Assembly (NCBI RefSeq): GCF_019578655.1
Contig: NC_063258.1
Location: 10,730,802-10,794,801, forward strand
DNA: 64,000 bases
Source of the DNA: Ricinus communis
Lineage: Eukaryota; Streptophyta; Magnoliopsida; Malpighiales; Euphorbiaceae
Reading direction: 5' to 3'
Position numbers and translations under genes: made by a program. The notes below the pieces were generated by a model. That model was not told the DNA's origin, did no database searches, and worked only from the letters and a program-made list of their open reading frames with translations. How positions within the stretch are numbered: position 1 is the stretch's first letter; each line of letters begins with the position of its first letter. Of this stretch, positions 52,286 to 64,000 are shown one piece after another.

Positions 52286-54304
52286 TGTCACGACTCGATC
52301 CGTGGGCCCGTGACTAGTACTAGGGAATGGGTAGGCGTAAGGCTACAAAATCCTGTAGTAAGCCTGACTATTCACTAACTCAAACAAAATGCAATCTGGA
52401 TTCAAACCATTAGCTCTATTCCATAATTAATCTTTAGCCATCAGATACTGCCTATTTAATTCGGTCTACCAGCATAATTTGGCAAGACTTGAATTTACAA
52501 AAATTCTAAAATGATAAATCTGAAATTTCTACTGGAGAGATTCTACAATTTTTTTAAGAGATCAAACATACACAATAAAATCAGTTACTTTAAATCCGAA
52601 GATGAAGGACTCGGGCTGCTAGATGAAAAGAACTGCATAAAAGCTAACAACACAGCTCTGACAACCTCCTAGCTCTGCTCCGATGCCTCAGGAAGAGCAA
52701 GTCGAACTGATGGATTATCTAATCATGGGAACTATTCAGTCAGAAAAAACTAAAACATTTGATAAATAACCCTAGGCCTAGATTCTTAAAATCTGCTTAA
52801 CCCACAATTTCGACTGATAAATTCTTTATCGAAACCAAGCAGTAACGCCCCCAAACACGGACGCTCACCCCACATATAACGGGTCCTAGACCCGCGGTAA
52901 ATGTTCAAATTTCAACCAGAATTTTATTTAATGGGAGTTGGGTCACTAAGACTTCATTATTTTTTTCGACTCCGCCACACATCACAAATCACGATTATTG
53001 GCAGACTGACAATTTATTATTTTTACAAACAAATCTCAAATAATATTTCTAAAGCTCAAAACAATAATTAATCACATAAGTTTTCTCAACAAACTCTAAA
53101 ATCTACGGGCTAGAGAATTACCGAGACGCTTAATCACTCGGTCGACTAGCCTCCAACCGCTGGAGTCTGATAAACGATCCAAGCGCACCTACGGACTCGA
53201 AACAATGCACTAATGATGATTCCAGCACCCGATCTTCAGATCTGACCCCCAATCATCCGAAAAAATATACGGACGATGTCGACCGTTGATTTTCAAAAGG
53301 AGTCTGATCGCCGCGAAACTAGTGCCATTAGAAAGCTTGAGCTGACGGGAGTCCGGATATGCCCTCCGATCGTCGGAAGCTCAACGGCATCGGCCGAAAA
53401 ATGAAAAAGTCTAAACTGCCCCTATACTTTTCACCTCATCGGATTTTGCAATTTCGGCAACCTCAAGGGGTGGCGATGGTCGGAAAAGGAAGCCTAGAAG
53501 TTGCTTATCATTTTGAGCCTAAGGATGTCGTAAATGGTCGCCGAACTCCATCATTTAATCTGCAGGTAATACCGCCATTTCGCCATTTTCTATCTACCGC
53601 TCATCGCTGCTCACCGCCGCTCGCCCATAGCGTGCTCGCTGACGGCCGACCTCCCGACGTCAAGCTACCACCTCAAGTAGCCTCCACCATCCATCCCCTA
53701 TTGAAGCCAATGGAGCTTCCTCCCTCTTCTTATTCTTCTTCGTTCTCTTCATTTTATTTCTTTTCTCTATCGCAAGTTGGTCCTTTAACTTTTCTCCTTC
53801 ACCATTTAGTCCCTCAACTTTTTTAATTACTAACAATTTCGCCCTGTAAAATTATTGTTTAACACTCCAACTTTTCTTTAGCTTTTCAATTAAGCCCCTA
53901 ACTATTTAATTTGGGCCAAATTAAAATTATTGAAAATAGAAAATTACTTATTTACCCTTGCTTTTAAATGTGAAATTACTAAAATACCCTTACTGGCACA
54001 TTTAATTACAAAAATACCAACCATACTAATTTTCATTAAAACCCCATATTAATAAAATTATATTTTTAAACCTTATTCCAAAATTAATTATCAATTTAAT
54101 CCTAACACTTAATATACTTAATTAATTTCTTAAAAATCAAACTAATTAGATGTAAAAAATAACTCCCTTATTTTTATCTAGCATTGAAATTCTATTTTAA
54201 ATCATCCCAATTAAATTAATTAAAAACAAAGTAACATTGAATAAAAACTCGTCATTTATTATTAATAATATTATTATTATTAAGAGAAAATTGAGGATAT
54301 TACA
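52286..54304 (-). mobile_element. Solo LTR (2-kb subfamily), clean copy
   Basis: 2019 bp from TGTCACGACTCG to GATATTACA, flanked by GGGTT on the left and AGGGTT on the right. It is homologous along its length to 4164-6168 and 7874-9933 and is nearly the same sequence as 37577-39514 once that copy's small errors are allowed for. A plus-strand frame at 53359-53826 (155 codons, antisense to the LTR) has no recognisable domain. Confidence 0.92.
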
Positions 54305-57300
54305 AGGGTTGTTTCTCATACTCACAAATATACCACAATTACGGGGTTAATTCATCATAATCATAAATATCACCGTATTACGTAGCTGTCTTTTTATATT
54401 TATAAATATACCCCTCTTACGGGGTTGTTTTCTCATATTAAAAATTTACCCCTTCTATGATGTTGTTTTCTTAAATTCGTAATTACACTACTTTTACGGG
54501 ATAATTTTCTCATATTCATAAATATACACATTTTACGAGGTTATTTTCTTATATTGATAAACAAACAATTTTTACGGGATCAATTTCTCATATTAAATTA
54601 TTAGCACTACTATGTGATTGTTTTCTCAAATTCATAAATATACATGTTTTATAGGATCATTTTCTTATATCGACAAATATACCCGTTTCACGGGGTTGTT
54701 TTCTCATATTGTAAAATTAACCTATTTAAAGTGTTGTTTTCTCATACTCACAAATATACCACAATTACGGGATTATTTTCTCCGATTGATAAATATCCCC
54801 GTATTACGGGGTTGTTTTCTAATATTTATAAATATACCCCCACTTACAGGGTTGTTTTCTCATATTAAAAGATTTATCCTACTACGAGGTTGTTCTCTTA
54901 GACTCGCAACTACACTACTTTTACGGGTTTGTTTTCTGAGATTCATAAATACATAAGTTTTACGGGGTTATTTTCTTATATTGATAAATATACCACTTTT
55001 ACGGTGTCATTTTCTCATATTAAATTATTAGTACTATTATGGGGTTGTTCTTCCAAATTCATAAATATACACATTTTACGGTGTTATTTTCTTATATTGA
55101 TAAATATACCCCTTTTACGGGGTTGTTTTCTCATACTCATAAATATACCACAACTACGGGATTATCTCATCAGATTTATAAATATCACCGTATTACGAGG
55201 CTGTTTTCTAATATTTATAAATATACCCCTCTTACGGTGTTATTTTCTCATATTAAAAAATTTACCCCTTCTACGACGCTGTTTTGTTAGACTCGCAATT
55301 ACACTACTTTTACCGGGTGATTCTCTCAAATTTATAAATATACATGTTTTATAGGGTTATTTTCTTATATCGACAAATATACCCGTTTTACGCCGTTGTT
55401 TTCTCATATTATAAAATTAATCCATTTAAGGTGTTATTTTCTCATACTCACAAATATACCAAAATTACAGGGTTATTTTCTCCGATTAATAAATATTCCT
55501 GTATTATGGGGTTGTTTTCTAATATTTATAAATATATCCCACTTATAGGGTTGTTTCTCATATTAGAAGATTTACTCCTACTACGAGGTTGTTCTCTTAG
55601 ACTTGCAATTACACTACTTTTACGGGGTTGTTTTCCCATATTCATAAATATATCGTTTTAGGGAGTTATTTTCTTATATTGATAAATATACCACTTTTAC
55701 TGGGTCGTTTTCTCATATTAAATTATTAACATTACTATGGTGTTGTTTTCTCAAATGCATAAATATACATATTTTTATAGGATTATTTTCTTATATAGAC
55801 AAATATACTAGTTTTACGGGGTTGTTTTCTCATATTATAAAATTAACCCATTTAAGGTGTTATTTTATGATACTCACAAATATAACATAATTACGAGGTT
55901 ATTTTCTCCGATTGATAAATATCCCTATATTACGGGGTTGTTTTCTAATAGTTATAAATATACCCCACTTACAGGGTTGTTTTCTCATATTAAAAGATTT
56001 ACCCATAGTACGAGGCTATTCTCTTAGACTCGCAGTTACACTACTTTTACGGAGATGTTTCCTCAGATTCATAAATAAACACGTTTTACGGGTTATTTTC
56101 TTATATCGATAAATATACCACTTTTACAGGATCGCTTTCTCATATTAAAGTATTAGCACTATTATGGGGTTGTTTTCTAAAATTTATAAATATACACGTT
56201 TTACAAAGTTATTTTCTTATATTGACAAATATACCCCTTTTACGGGATTGTTTTCTCATATTCTAAAATTAACCTATTTAATGGGTTATTTTCTCATACT
56301 CACAAATATACTAAAATTACGCGGTTATTTTCTCCGATTGATAAATATTCCCGTATTACAAGGTTGTTTTCTAATATTTATAAATATATCCCTCTTACGG
56401 GATTATTTCTCGCATTAAAATATTTACCCTTTCTACGAGACTGTTTTTTGAGACTCATAATTACACTATTTTCTCTATATTATTTTCTTATAGTCATAAA
56501 TATACACGTTTTACGTTGTTATTTTCTTATATTGATAAATATACCACTTTTACGGGGTCGTTTTCTCATATTATATTATTAGCACTATTATGGAGTTATT
56601 TTCTCAAATTCATTAATGTACATATTTTACGAGGTTCTTTTCTTATATTGATTACTATACTCCTTTTACGGGATTATTTTCTCATATTATAAAATTAACC
56701 AATTTAAGGGGTTGTTTTCTCATACTCACAAATATACCATAATTACGGGGTTATTTCATCAGATTCATAAATACCACCATATTACAGGTTGTTTTCTAAT
56801 ATTTATAATATAGCCCTATTACGGGATTATTTTCTAGTATTAAAAATTTACTTTTTCTACGAGACTGTTTTTCAAACTCGCAATTACACTACTTTTGTGG
56901 GGTTATTTCTTAGATTCATAAATATACATGTTTTACGGGTTATTTTTATTATATTGAATAATATACCCCTTTTACGAGGGTTGTTTTCTCATACTAAAAA
57001 ATTAACCCATTTAATGGGTTATTTTCTCATATTATATTATTACCACTATTACGGGGTTATTTTCTCAAATTCATAAATATACATGTTTTACGAGGTTCTT
57101 TTCTTATATTGATTAATACATACTCCTTTTACGGGTTGTTTTCTCATATTATAAAATTAACCCATTTGAGGGGTTGTTTTCTCATACTCACAAATATACC
57201 AATATTACAAGGTTATTTTCTCTGATTGATAAATATCCCCATGTTATGAGGGTTGTTTTCTAATATTTGTAAATATACCCCTTTACGGGGTTGTTTTCTC

Positions 57301-60300
57301 ATATTAAAAAATTTACCCCTTCTACAATGTTGTTTTCTTAGACTTGCAATTAGACTATTTTTACCTAGTGGTTTTCTCAGATTCATAAATATACATGTTT
57401 TACAAGATTATTTTCTTATATCGATAAATATACCCGTTTTACGGGGTTGTTTACTCATATTATAAAATTAACCCATTTAAGGTGTTATTTTCTCATACTC
57501 ACAAATATACCACAATTACAAGGTTATTTTCTCCGATTGATAAATATTCCCATGTTACGGGGTTGTTTTCTAATATTTATAAATATAACCCTCTTACGGG
57601 TTTGTTTTCTCATATTAAAAAATTTACTTCTTCTACGGTGTTGTTTTCTTAGACTCGCAATTACACTACTTTTACCGGGTGGTTCTCTCAAATTCATAAA
57701 TATACATGTTTTATAGGATTATTTTCTTATATTAACAAATTTACCCATTTTACGGGTTGTTTACTCATACTATAAAATTAACCCATTTAAGGTGTTATTT
57801 TCTCATATCACAAATATACAATAATTACAATGTTATTTTCTCCGGTTGATAAATATCCCCATATTACGGGGTTGTGTTCTAATATTTATAAATATACTCC
57901 CTCTTACGGGGTTGTTTTCTCATATTAAAAGATTTACCCCTTCTATGATGTTGTTTTCTTAGACTCGCAATTACACTACTTTTACCGGATGGTTCTCTCA
58001 AATTTATAAATATGCATATTTTATAGGATTATTTTCTTATATCGACAAATATACACGTTTTACGGGGTTGTTTTCTCATATTATAAAATTAACCAATTTA
58101 AGGCGTTGTTTTCTCATACTCACAAATATACCATAATTACGGGGTTATTTTCTCCAATTGATAAATATCCCCGACATGGGGTTGTTTTCTAATATTCTTA
58201 AATATACCCCACTTCAGTGTTTTTTTATCATATTAAAAGATTTACCCCTACTATGAGGTTGTTCCCTTAGACTCGCAATTACACTACTTTTATGGGATTG
58301 TTTTCTCATATTCATAAATATACAAGTTTTACGGGGTTGTTTTCTTATATTGATAAATATACCACTTTTACGGTGTTGTTTTCTCATATTAAATTATTAG
58401 CACTATTATGGGGTTGTTTTTTCAAATTCATAATATACACGTTTTACGGGATTATTTTCTTATATTGACAAATATACCCCTTTTACGGGGTTATTTTCTC
58501 ATACTCAGAAATATACCGCAATTACAGGTTATCTCATCAGATTTATAAATATCACTATATTACTGGGCTGCTTTCTAATATTTATAAATATACCCCTCTT
58601 ACGAGGTTGTTTTCTCTTCTTAAAAAATTTACCCCTTCTACGAGGCTGTTTCGTTGGACTCGCAATTACACTACTTTTACGGGGTTGTTTTATCAAATTC
58701 ATAAATATACACGTTTTACGGGGTTATTTTCTTATCTGATAAATATAACAGTTTTACAGCGTTGATTTCTCATATTAAATTATTAGCACTACTATAGAGT
58801 TGTTTTTTCAAATTCATAAATATACATGTTTTATTAGATTATTTTCTTATATCGACAAATATACCCGTTTTACGGGGTTGTTTTCTCATATTATAAAATT
58901 AACTGATTTAAGGCGTTGTTTTCTCATACTCACAAATATACCATAATTATGGGGTTATTTTCTCCAATTGATAAATATTCCCGTATTACGGGGTTGTTTT
59001 CTAATATTTTTAAATATACCAGATTTACCCCTACTATGAGGCTATTCGTTTAGACTCGCAATTACACTACTTTTATGGGATTGTTTTCTCATATTCATAA
59101 ATATACAAGTTTTATAGGGTTATTTTCTTATATTGATAAATATACCACTTTTACAGCGTCATTTTCTCATATTAAATTATTAGCACTATTATGGGGTTAT
59201 CTTTTCTAATTCATAAATATACACGTTTTACAGGGTTATTTTCTTATACTGACAAATATACCTCTTTTACAGGGTTGTTTTGTCATATTATAAAATTAAT
59301 CCATTTAAGGGGTTGTTTTCTCATACTCACAAATATACCACAATTACGGGGTTATTTCATCAGATTCCTAAATATCACCATATTACGGGGTTGTTTTCTA
59401 ATATTTATAAATACACCCCTTTTACGGGGTTATTCTCCCACTTTAAAAAATTTACCTCTTCTTTGACGTTGTTTTCTTGGACTCGCGACTACACTACTTT
59501 TACATGGTTATTTTTTTAAATTCATAAATATACACGTTTTACGAAATTATTTTCTTATATTGACAAATATACCACTTTTACGTGGTCATTTTCTCATATT
59601 AAATTACTAGCACTACTATAGGGTTGTTTTCTCAAATTCATAAATATACATATTTTATAAGATTATTTTCTTATATCGACAAATATACTCGTTTTACGGG
59701 GTTGTTTTCTCATATTATTAAATTAACCCATCTAAGGGGTTGTTTTCTCATACTCCCAAATATACCACAATTACGGGGTTAATTCATCAGATTCATAAAT
59801 ATCACCGTATTATGAGGCTGTTTTCTAATATTTATAAATATACCCCTCTTACAGTTATTTTCTAATATTAAAAAATTCACCCCTTCTATGACGTTGTTTT
59901 CTTGGACTCGCAATTGCACTACTTTTATGGGGTTGTTTTCTCAGATTCATAAATATACAAGTTTTATAGGGTTATTTCTTATGTTAATAAATATACCACT
60001 TTTATAGCGTCATTTTCTCATATTAAATTATTAGCACTATTATGGGGTTGTTTTTTCAAATTCATAAATATACACGTTTTACGGGGTTATTTTCTTATAT
60101 TATAAAGTTAACCCATTTAAGGTGATTTTTTCTCATACTCACAAATATACCAAGATTACAGGGTTATTTTTTCAATTGATAAATATCCCCGTATCACGGG
60201 GTTGTTTGCTAATATTTATAAATATATTCCTCTTATTCGGGTTTTCTCATATTAAAAAATTTACCCTTCTACAAGGCTGTTTTCTTAGACTCGGAATTAC

Positions 60301-60468
60301 ACTACTTTTACGGGATTATTTTCTCAGATTCATAAATATATACGTTTTACGGGGTTATTTTCTTATATTGATAAATATACCACTTTTACGGGGTCCTTTT
60401 CTCATATTAGATTATTAGCACTATTATGGGGTCGTTTTCTCAAATTTAAAAATATACAGGTTTTACGG
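54305..60468 (+). repeat. 39-bp satellite array, segment 7
   Basis: Clean satellite, paralogous to 9934 onward and, up to about 59813, nearly the same as the error-rich 39515-44921. It includes units with the F-like core ACTCGCAATTACACTAC followed by ACCGGGTGATTCTCTC, a variant shared with segment 2. From 59.81 to 60.47 kb it has no counterpart across the gap. No gene is seen. Confidence 0.95.
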
Positions 60469-61910
60469 TGTCATGACCCGATCTATGTGCCCGTGACCGG
60501 CACTAGGGAATGGGTAGGCTTAAGGCCACCAAATCCTCGTAGTAAGCCTGACTATTCACTAACTCAGTCAAATTGAAATTCATACTCAATCCAAAGCATT
60601 GATTCACAATTAACCTTAACCATCAAATTCTACATATTTAATTCGGTCTGCCAAAATAATTAGGTAAGACCCGAATTTACATAAAATTACAAACTGATAA
60701 GTCTAAAATTTCTACTGCGGAGAATCTAGAATTTACAAGTCAAACATACCAAAATCGATTACATTAACCCGATGATGAAGGAGTCGAGCTACTAGATAAG
60801 AACTGTAGGAAGACTAACAATCACTTGAAAAACAATGAAATTGAGACTTTCAGTCTTGAGAGTCCGTTAAAATCATATATCGCAAAACGAATATAAATAC
60901 TTCAATTAAAATATTTGTTTAGTTAAAATAAAATACATGTCATGCTATGCTTCTGTAAAATAAAACAAAATAAATCTTTGTTCATACCATGGGATGGAGT
61001 ACCTTAGTAGAACCCTAGCCCCATCACTAACAGTCTCGATTCTCTCATTCCAACATAACTGATGCCTAGAGAGCGAAGCTCGACCATGGTCCTTAAATCC
61101 AATTCAGTCACTTAATTATCACTAACAGTCTTAGCCTTTCGGCTTTCTTACTCCAATAAGACTGGCACCCAGAGAGCGAAGCTCGACTAGGGTCCTTAAG
61201 TCTAGTCTGGTGACTTAAGTATCCAAATAAGCCGGCGCCAAGAGAACAATGCTCGACTAGGGACTTTTACTCAGGCAACACACTCTACTCAGCCTAGAGA
61301 GCAATGCTCGACCAGGACAAGTCCTAAATTTACGTTTTTAAATTTACCCTTTTTACTATCTATCTTAGATTTCTACCGGTGCGCACACGGTCCTGATGCA
61401 ACCCATCAAGTGGCATGTTCTACTGTCATCCCATTCCGATTCAACATGCAATCAATAAAATCATAATGCAGAAAATAAAACATATGTAGATAGTGAATAA
61501 ATAAATAATTAAAATATTAAATCATGTAATCAGAACTATTTTATAAAATCTTAGCATACACATGAAAACAGACATATGACTTTAACTCACAGCTTTGACG
61601 ACCTCCTAGCTCTGCTCTGATGCCTCGGGCGGAGCGAGACGAATTGACGGATTATCGAGATGCTTGATCACTCGGTCGACTCGCCTCCAGCCGCCGGAGT
61701 CCGATCAATGATCCGAACGTGCCTACGGACTCGAGACAATGTGCTGATGACGATCCCAGGTTTCGATCTTCCAATCTTATCCCCGATCACCCAGAGGGAT
61801 TTATGGACGATCTCGACCGTCGATTTTCAAACAGAGTCCGATCGCCGCGAAACTGGTGCTATTAGAAAGCTTGAGCTGAGGAGAGTCCAGGTATGCCCTC
61901 CGATCAGTCA
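60469..61910 (-). mobile_element. Long-LTR subfamily fragment, interrupted by another LTR
   Basis: Begins TGTCATGACCCG directly after satellite bases TTTTACGG and follows the 3.2-kb LTR at 12895, including the hairpin repeats (61050-61320). Relative to that LTR it lacks about 400 bp at about 61653, where GGATTATC joins directly to GAGATGC. At 61911 it is broken by a plus-oriented LTR start, so the rest should lie beyond the window. Orientation is minus by homology. Confidence 0.85.
61050..61320. repeat. Hairpin repeats in the interrupted LTR
   Basis: Four cores of the AGAGAGCGAAGCTCGAC or GAGCAATGCTCGAC kind near 61068, 61170, 61236 and 61295. They are fewer and more diverged than the seven in the LTR at 12895. 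Confidence 0.8.
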
Positions 61911-64000
61911 TGTAACACCCGGAATTTTTTATATATTTAATAATGAGTTTTTATTTAAGTTAATTTTAGCTTCATTATTATTGGGTTTAATTTGAAATGA
62001 TTTAATGAAAAATTTAATATTAATCAAATAAATGAGTTATCTTCTATACCCAATTAGTTTGAAATTTTAAGAAATTATTCAAGTAAATTATTTGAGAAAT
62101 GATTATATTTTGGTTATTCAAAATTTTCCCAAATGCATATTTATATAAGTAAAATTATATATCGGAAAATTTTGGAAGAAATTATAAAGGATTTTTTATA
62201 AAAGAATTTTGGGAGAATTGGTATTATAATTGATTAGTAGTATTAAATTTTAAGTTGGAAATTGATTATTTAATTTAATTGTGTGTAGGATTTAATTGGA
62301 GGATTATTTTGGAATAAGGATTAAAAGTATAATGTTATTTTTATGGGGTTTTAACGGAAATTTGTGAGTTTGGTATTTTTGTAAATAAATATGTCGGTCA
62401 GGGATATTTGTGTAATTGTGTATTTTCAATAATTCGGATTTGGCCCAAATTAAATAGTTAGGGGCTTAATTGAAAGGCTAAAAAGAAGTTTGGGGGTCAA
62501 ATTGAAATTCTGCAGGATGAGATTATAAGTAATTAAGAAAGTTGAGGGACCAAGTTGTAATAAGGAAAAGTTCGAGGGCCTAATGTCGATATTGAAAGGA
62601 AAGAAAATCGAGGAAGAAGAAAGAAGGAAGAGGAAGAAAGGGAGGAGAGAGAGGGCGCCGGCCCATGGTGGATCTGACGCCGGAGGCTGCCGAGGCGGCG
62701 CTGACGCTTCGGAAGGAGCGCACGCCAAGCGAGCCTCGATAGTGGCGGTGGCGGCAGCGCAGCGCAAGAAGGCGCCATTCACTGCCGAGGCCTTCCACGA
62801 TCTTGGTGGCGATCGGCTCCCCTTGAAGAGCTTCCTTTGGCGGTAGCGGCTTTGGTGGCCGGAGAGAGTTCCAAGTGAGGCAGCCAAGGTTTTGGGCTTT
62901 TTCATGAGCTCCCATGGAGGATGGGCGATCGGAGGACGTATCCCGACTCTCCTTAGCCTGCTTCGCGATGGCACTGGTTTCAGAGCGATCGGGCTTCGTT
63001 TGCAAATCCGTGATCGTCGTAAATTTCTCCGATGATCGGTGTCGATCGAAAAATCGAGGATCGCCATGGCGTCAGAGTTCGATGGTGTGTTCGGATCGTC
63101 GATCGGACTCCGTGTTGAGGCCGACCGGCGATCGAGTGTCTCGGTAATTTTCTTTGGCGTTAATTTTAGAAATTCTTGGTCTAATTGTGTCTATTGGATT
63201 ATTTTGAGTATTTGATGATATTTGTGAGTTAAAAATAATTGTCCGCCGCTTGCCTCGCCTCAGATTTTGTCTTTGTGTATGAGTCGGAAATAGTAAAGTT
63301 TGGGGACTCGACTCCGTTGTTTAAATTGTTGGATATTTGGAGTGTTTTTCGGCAGTCCCGGACCCATTTTACGGGGGGTAATGTTCGTGTTGTAAGGGAA
63401 GTTCTGCCGAATTTTGGTAGAATTCTCCGAGTCGAGATTCTTAGACAGTCCTAGAATCTAGACCTAGGATCTATTGTAATTGTTTCATCGTTTTGATAAA
63501 TTGTTTTCCGTGACTAGATTGTCCGTTCGTTCGGCTCGCTCCTACCGAGGCACCGGAGCAGAGCTAGGAGGTCGCCAAACCTGTGAGTTAAAGTCATATA
63601 TCGCTTACGCACGTGTCATGCATAAAATTTGATTTACACTCGTGAATATTTATTTGCAATTTCAATTTTCATTTAATTATTATTATTATCATTTGCATGA
63701 TGCTTTTAATTACTATTTAAATATGTTTTTCCTTTATTACCAATTTTAATATTGCATGATGACTCAGGATGGGATGGCAGTAGAACATAGGAGTTGGATG
63801 AGTGTCCCAATATAATATGAGAGAGATAGGAAAAGGGTAAAGAGGTAAAAATTTTGAGAAAGAAAGATTAGGACTACCGGTCGAGCATCGCTCTCGGGCT
63901 TAGTAGAGTGTGGTTGCCGGGAGTAAGGTCCCCGGTCGAGCATTGCTCTCTGGCTTATTTGAAAATTTAAGTGACCAGACTAGAGGTAAGGTCCCTGGTC
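61911..64000 (+). mobile_element. Plus-oriented long-subfamily LTR, cut by window end
   Basis: Starts TGTAACACCCGG, the sense start of this LTR family, inside the minus-oriented LTR at 60469. It runs through the AT-rich third (about 61920-62460), a GC-rich block (about 62640-63130) and into inverted hairpin repeats (GAGCATCGCTCTC near 63885, GAGCATTGCTCTC near 63937) at the window edge. Left flank is AGTCA, the expected half of a target duplication. By comparison with 12895-16101 about 1.1 kb of LTR lies outside. Whether it is a solo LTR or a full element cannot be seen. The 205-codon minus frame at 62450-63067 is antisense to the LTR and resembles no known protein. Confidence 0.88.
63870..64000. 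repeat. Hairpin repeats, inverted orientation, partial
   Basis: GGTCGAGCATCGCTCTC and GGTCGAGCATTGCTCTC, the reverse complement of the cores at 13520-14030, with the next copy beginning at the window edge (GGTCCCTGGTC). Confidence 0.8.

Overview
This is a window of a plant nuclear genome, almost certainly an angiosperm. It is made of one very AT-rich satellite array that occupies most of the 64 kb, interrupted by LTR-retrotransposon insertions. I find no host protein-coding gene, rRNA, tRNA or CRISPR. The plant assignment rests on a higher-order satellite, Ty3/gypsy LTRs with a tRNA-iMet-type primer site, a decayed chromovirus-like integrase tail, and a miniature terminal-repeat retrotransposon (TRIM). 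The species cannot be named from sequence alone.

The satellite has a ~39-bp base monomer: a conserved box (ACGGGGTTGTTTTCTC and close variants) followed by a variable AT-rich core. Eleven distinguishable monomer types (called A to K here) follow each other in fixed order, giving a higher-order repeat (HOR) of about 426-429 bp. From about 16.1 to 22.7 kb, type D is almost absent and the HOR is a 10-mer of about 386 bp. Because 39 is divisible by 3, the array produces long spurious open frames with 13-residue peptide repeats; I do not treat these as genes.

Layout: 1-4163 satellite; 4164-9933 a minus-strand Ty3/gypsy element with two ~2-kb LTRs, PBS, PPT and a broken integrase C-terminus; 9934-12894 satellite; 12895-16101 a 3.2-kb solo LTR with a perfect 5-bp target duplication; 16102-25565 satellite (10-mer domain, with a 1.65-kb tandem duplication); 25566-26434 a TRIM with 399-bp LTRs and only 71 bp between them; 26435-37576 satellite; 37577-39514 solo LTR; 39515-44921 satellite; 44922-45421 a 500-N gap; 45422-52285 satellite; 52286-54304 solo LTR; 54305-60468 satellite; 60469-61910 a minus-oriented LTR fragment; 61911-64000 a plus-oriented LTR inserted into it and cut by the window end.

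Two large-scale relations matter most. First, about 30.65-44.92 kb and 45.42-59.81 kb, on either side of the N gap, are the same sequence in the same order, including the solo LTR. Each copy is error-rich only toward its gap-facing end. This looks like two overlapping contig ends placed side by side, so roughly 14 kb is probably counted twice. Second, 1 to about 11.7 kb is an older, diverged paralogue of about 33.35-41 kb (and about 48.1-56 kb). The LTR insertion sits at the same satellite position in both, but one paralogue keeps the full element and the other only a solo LTR.
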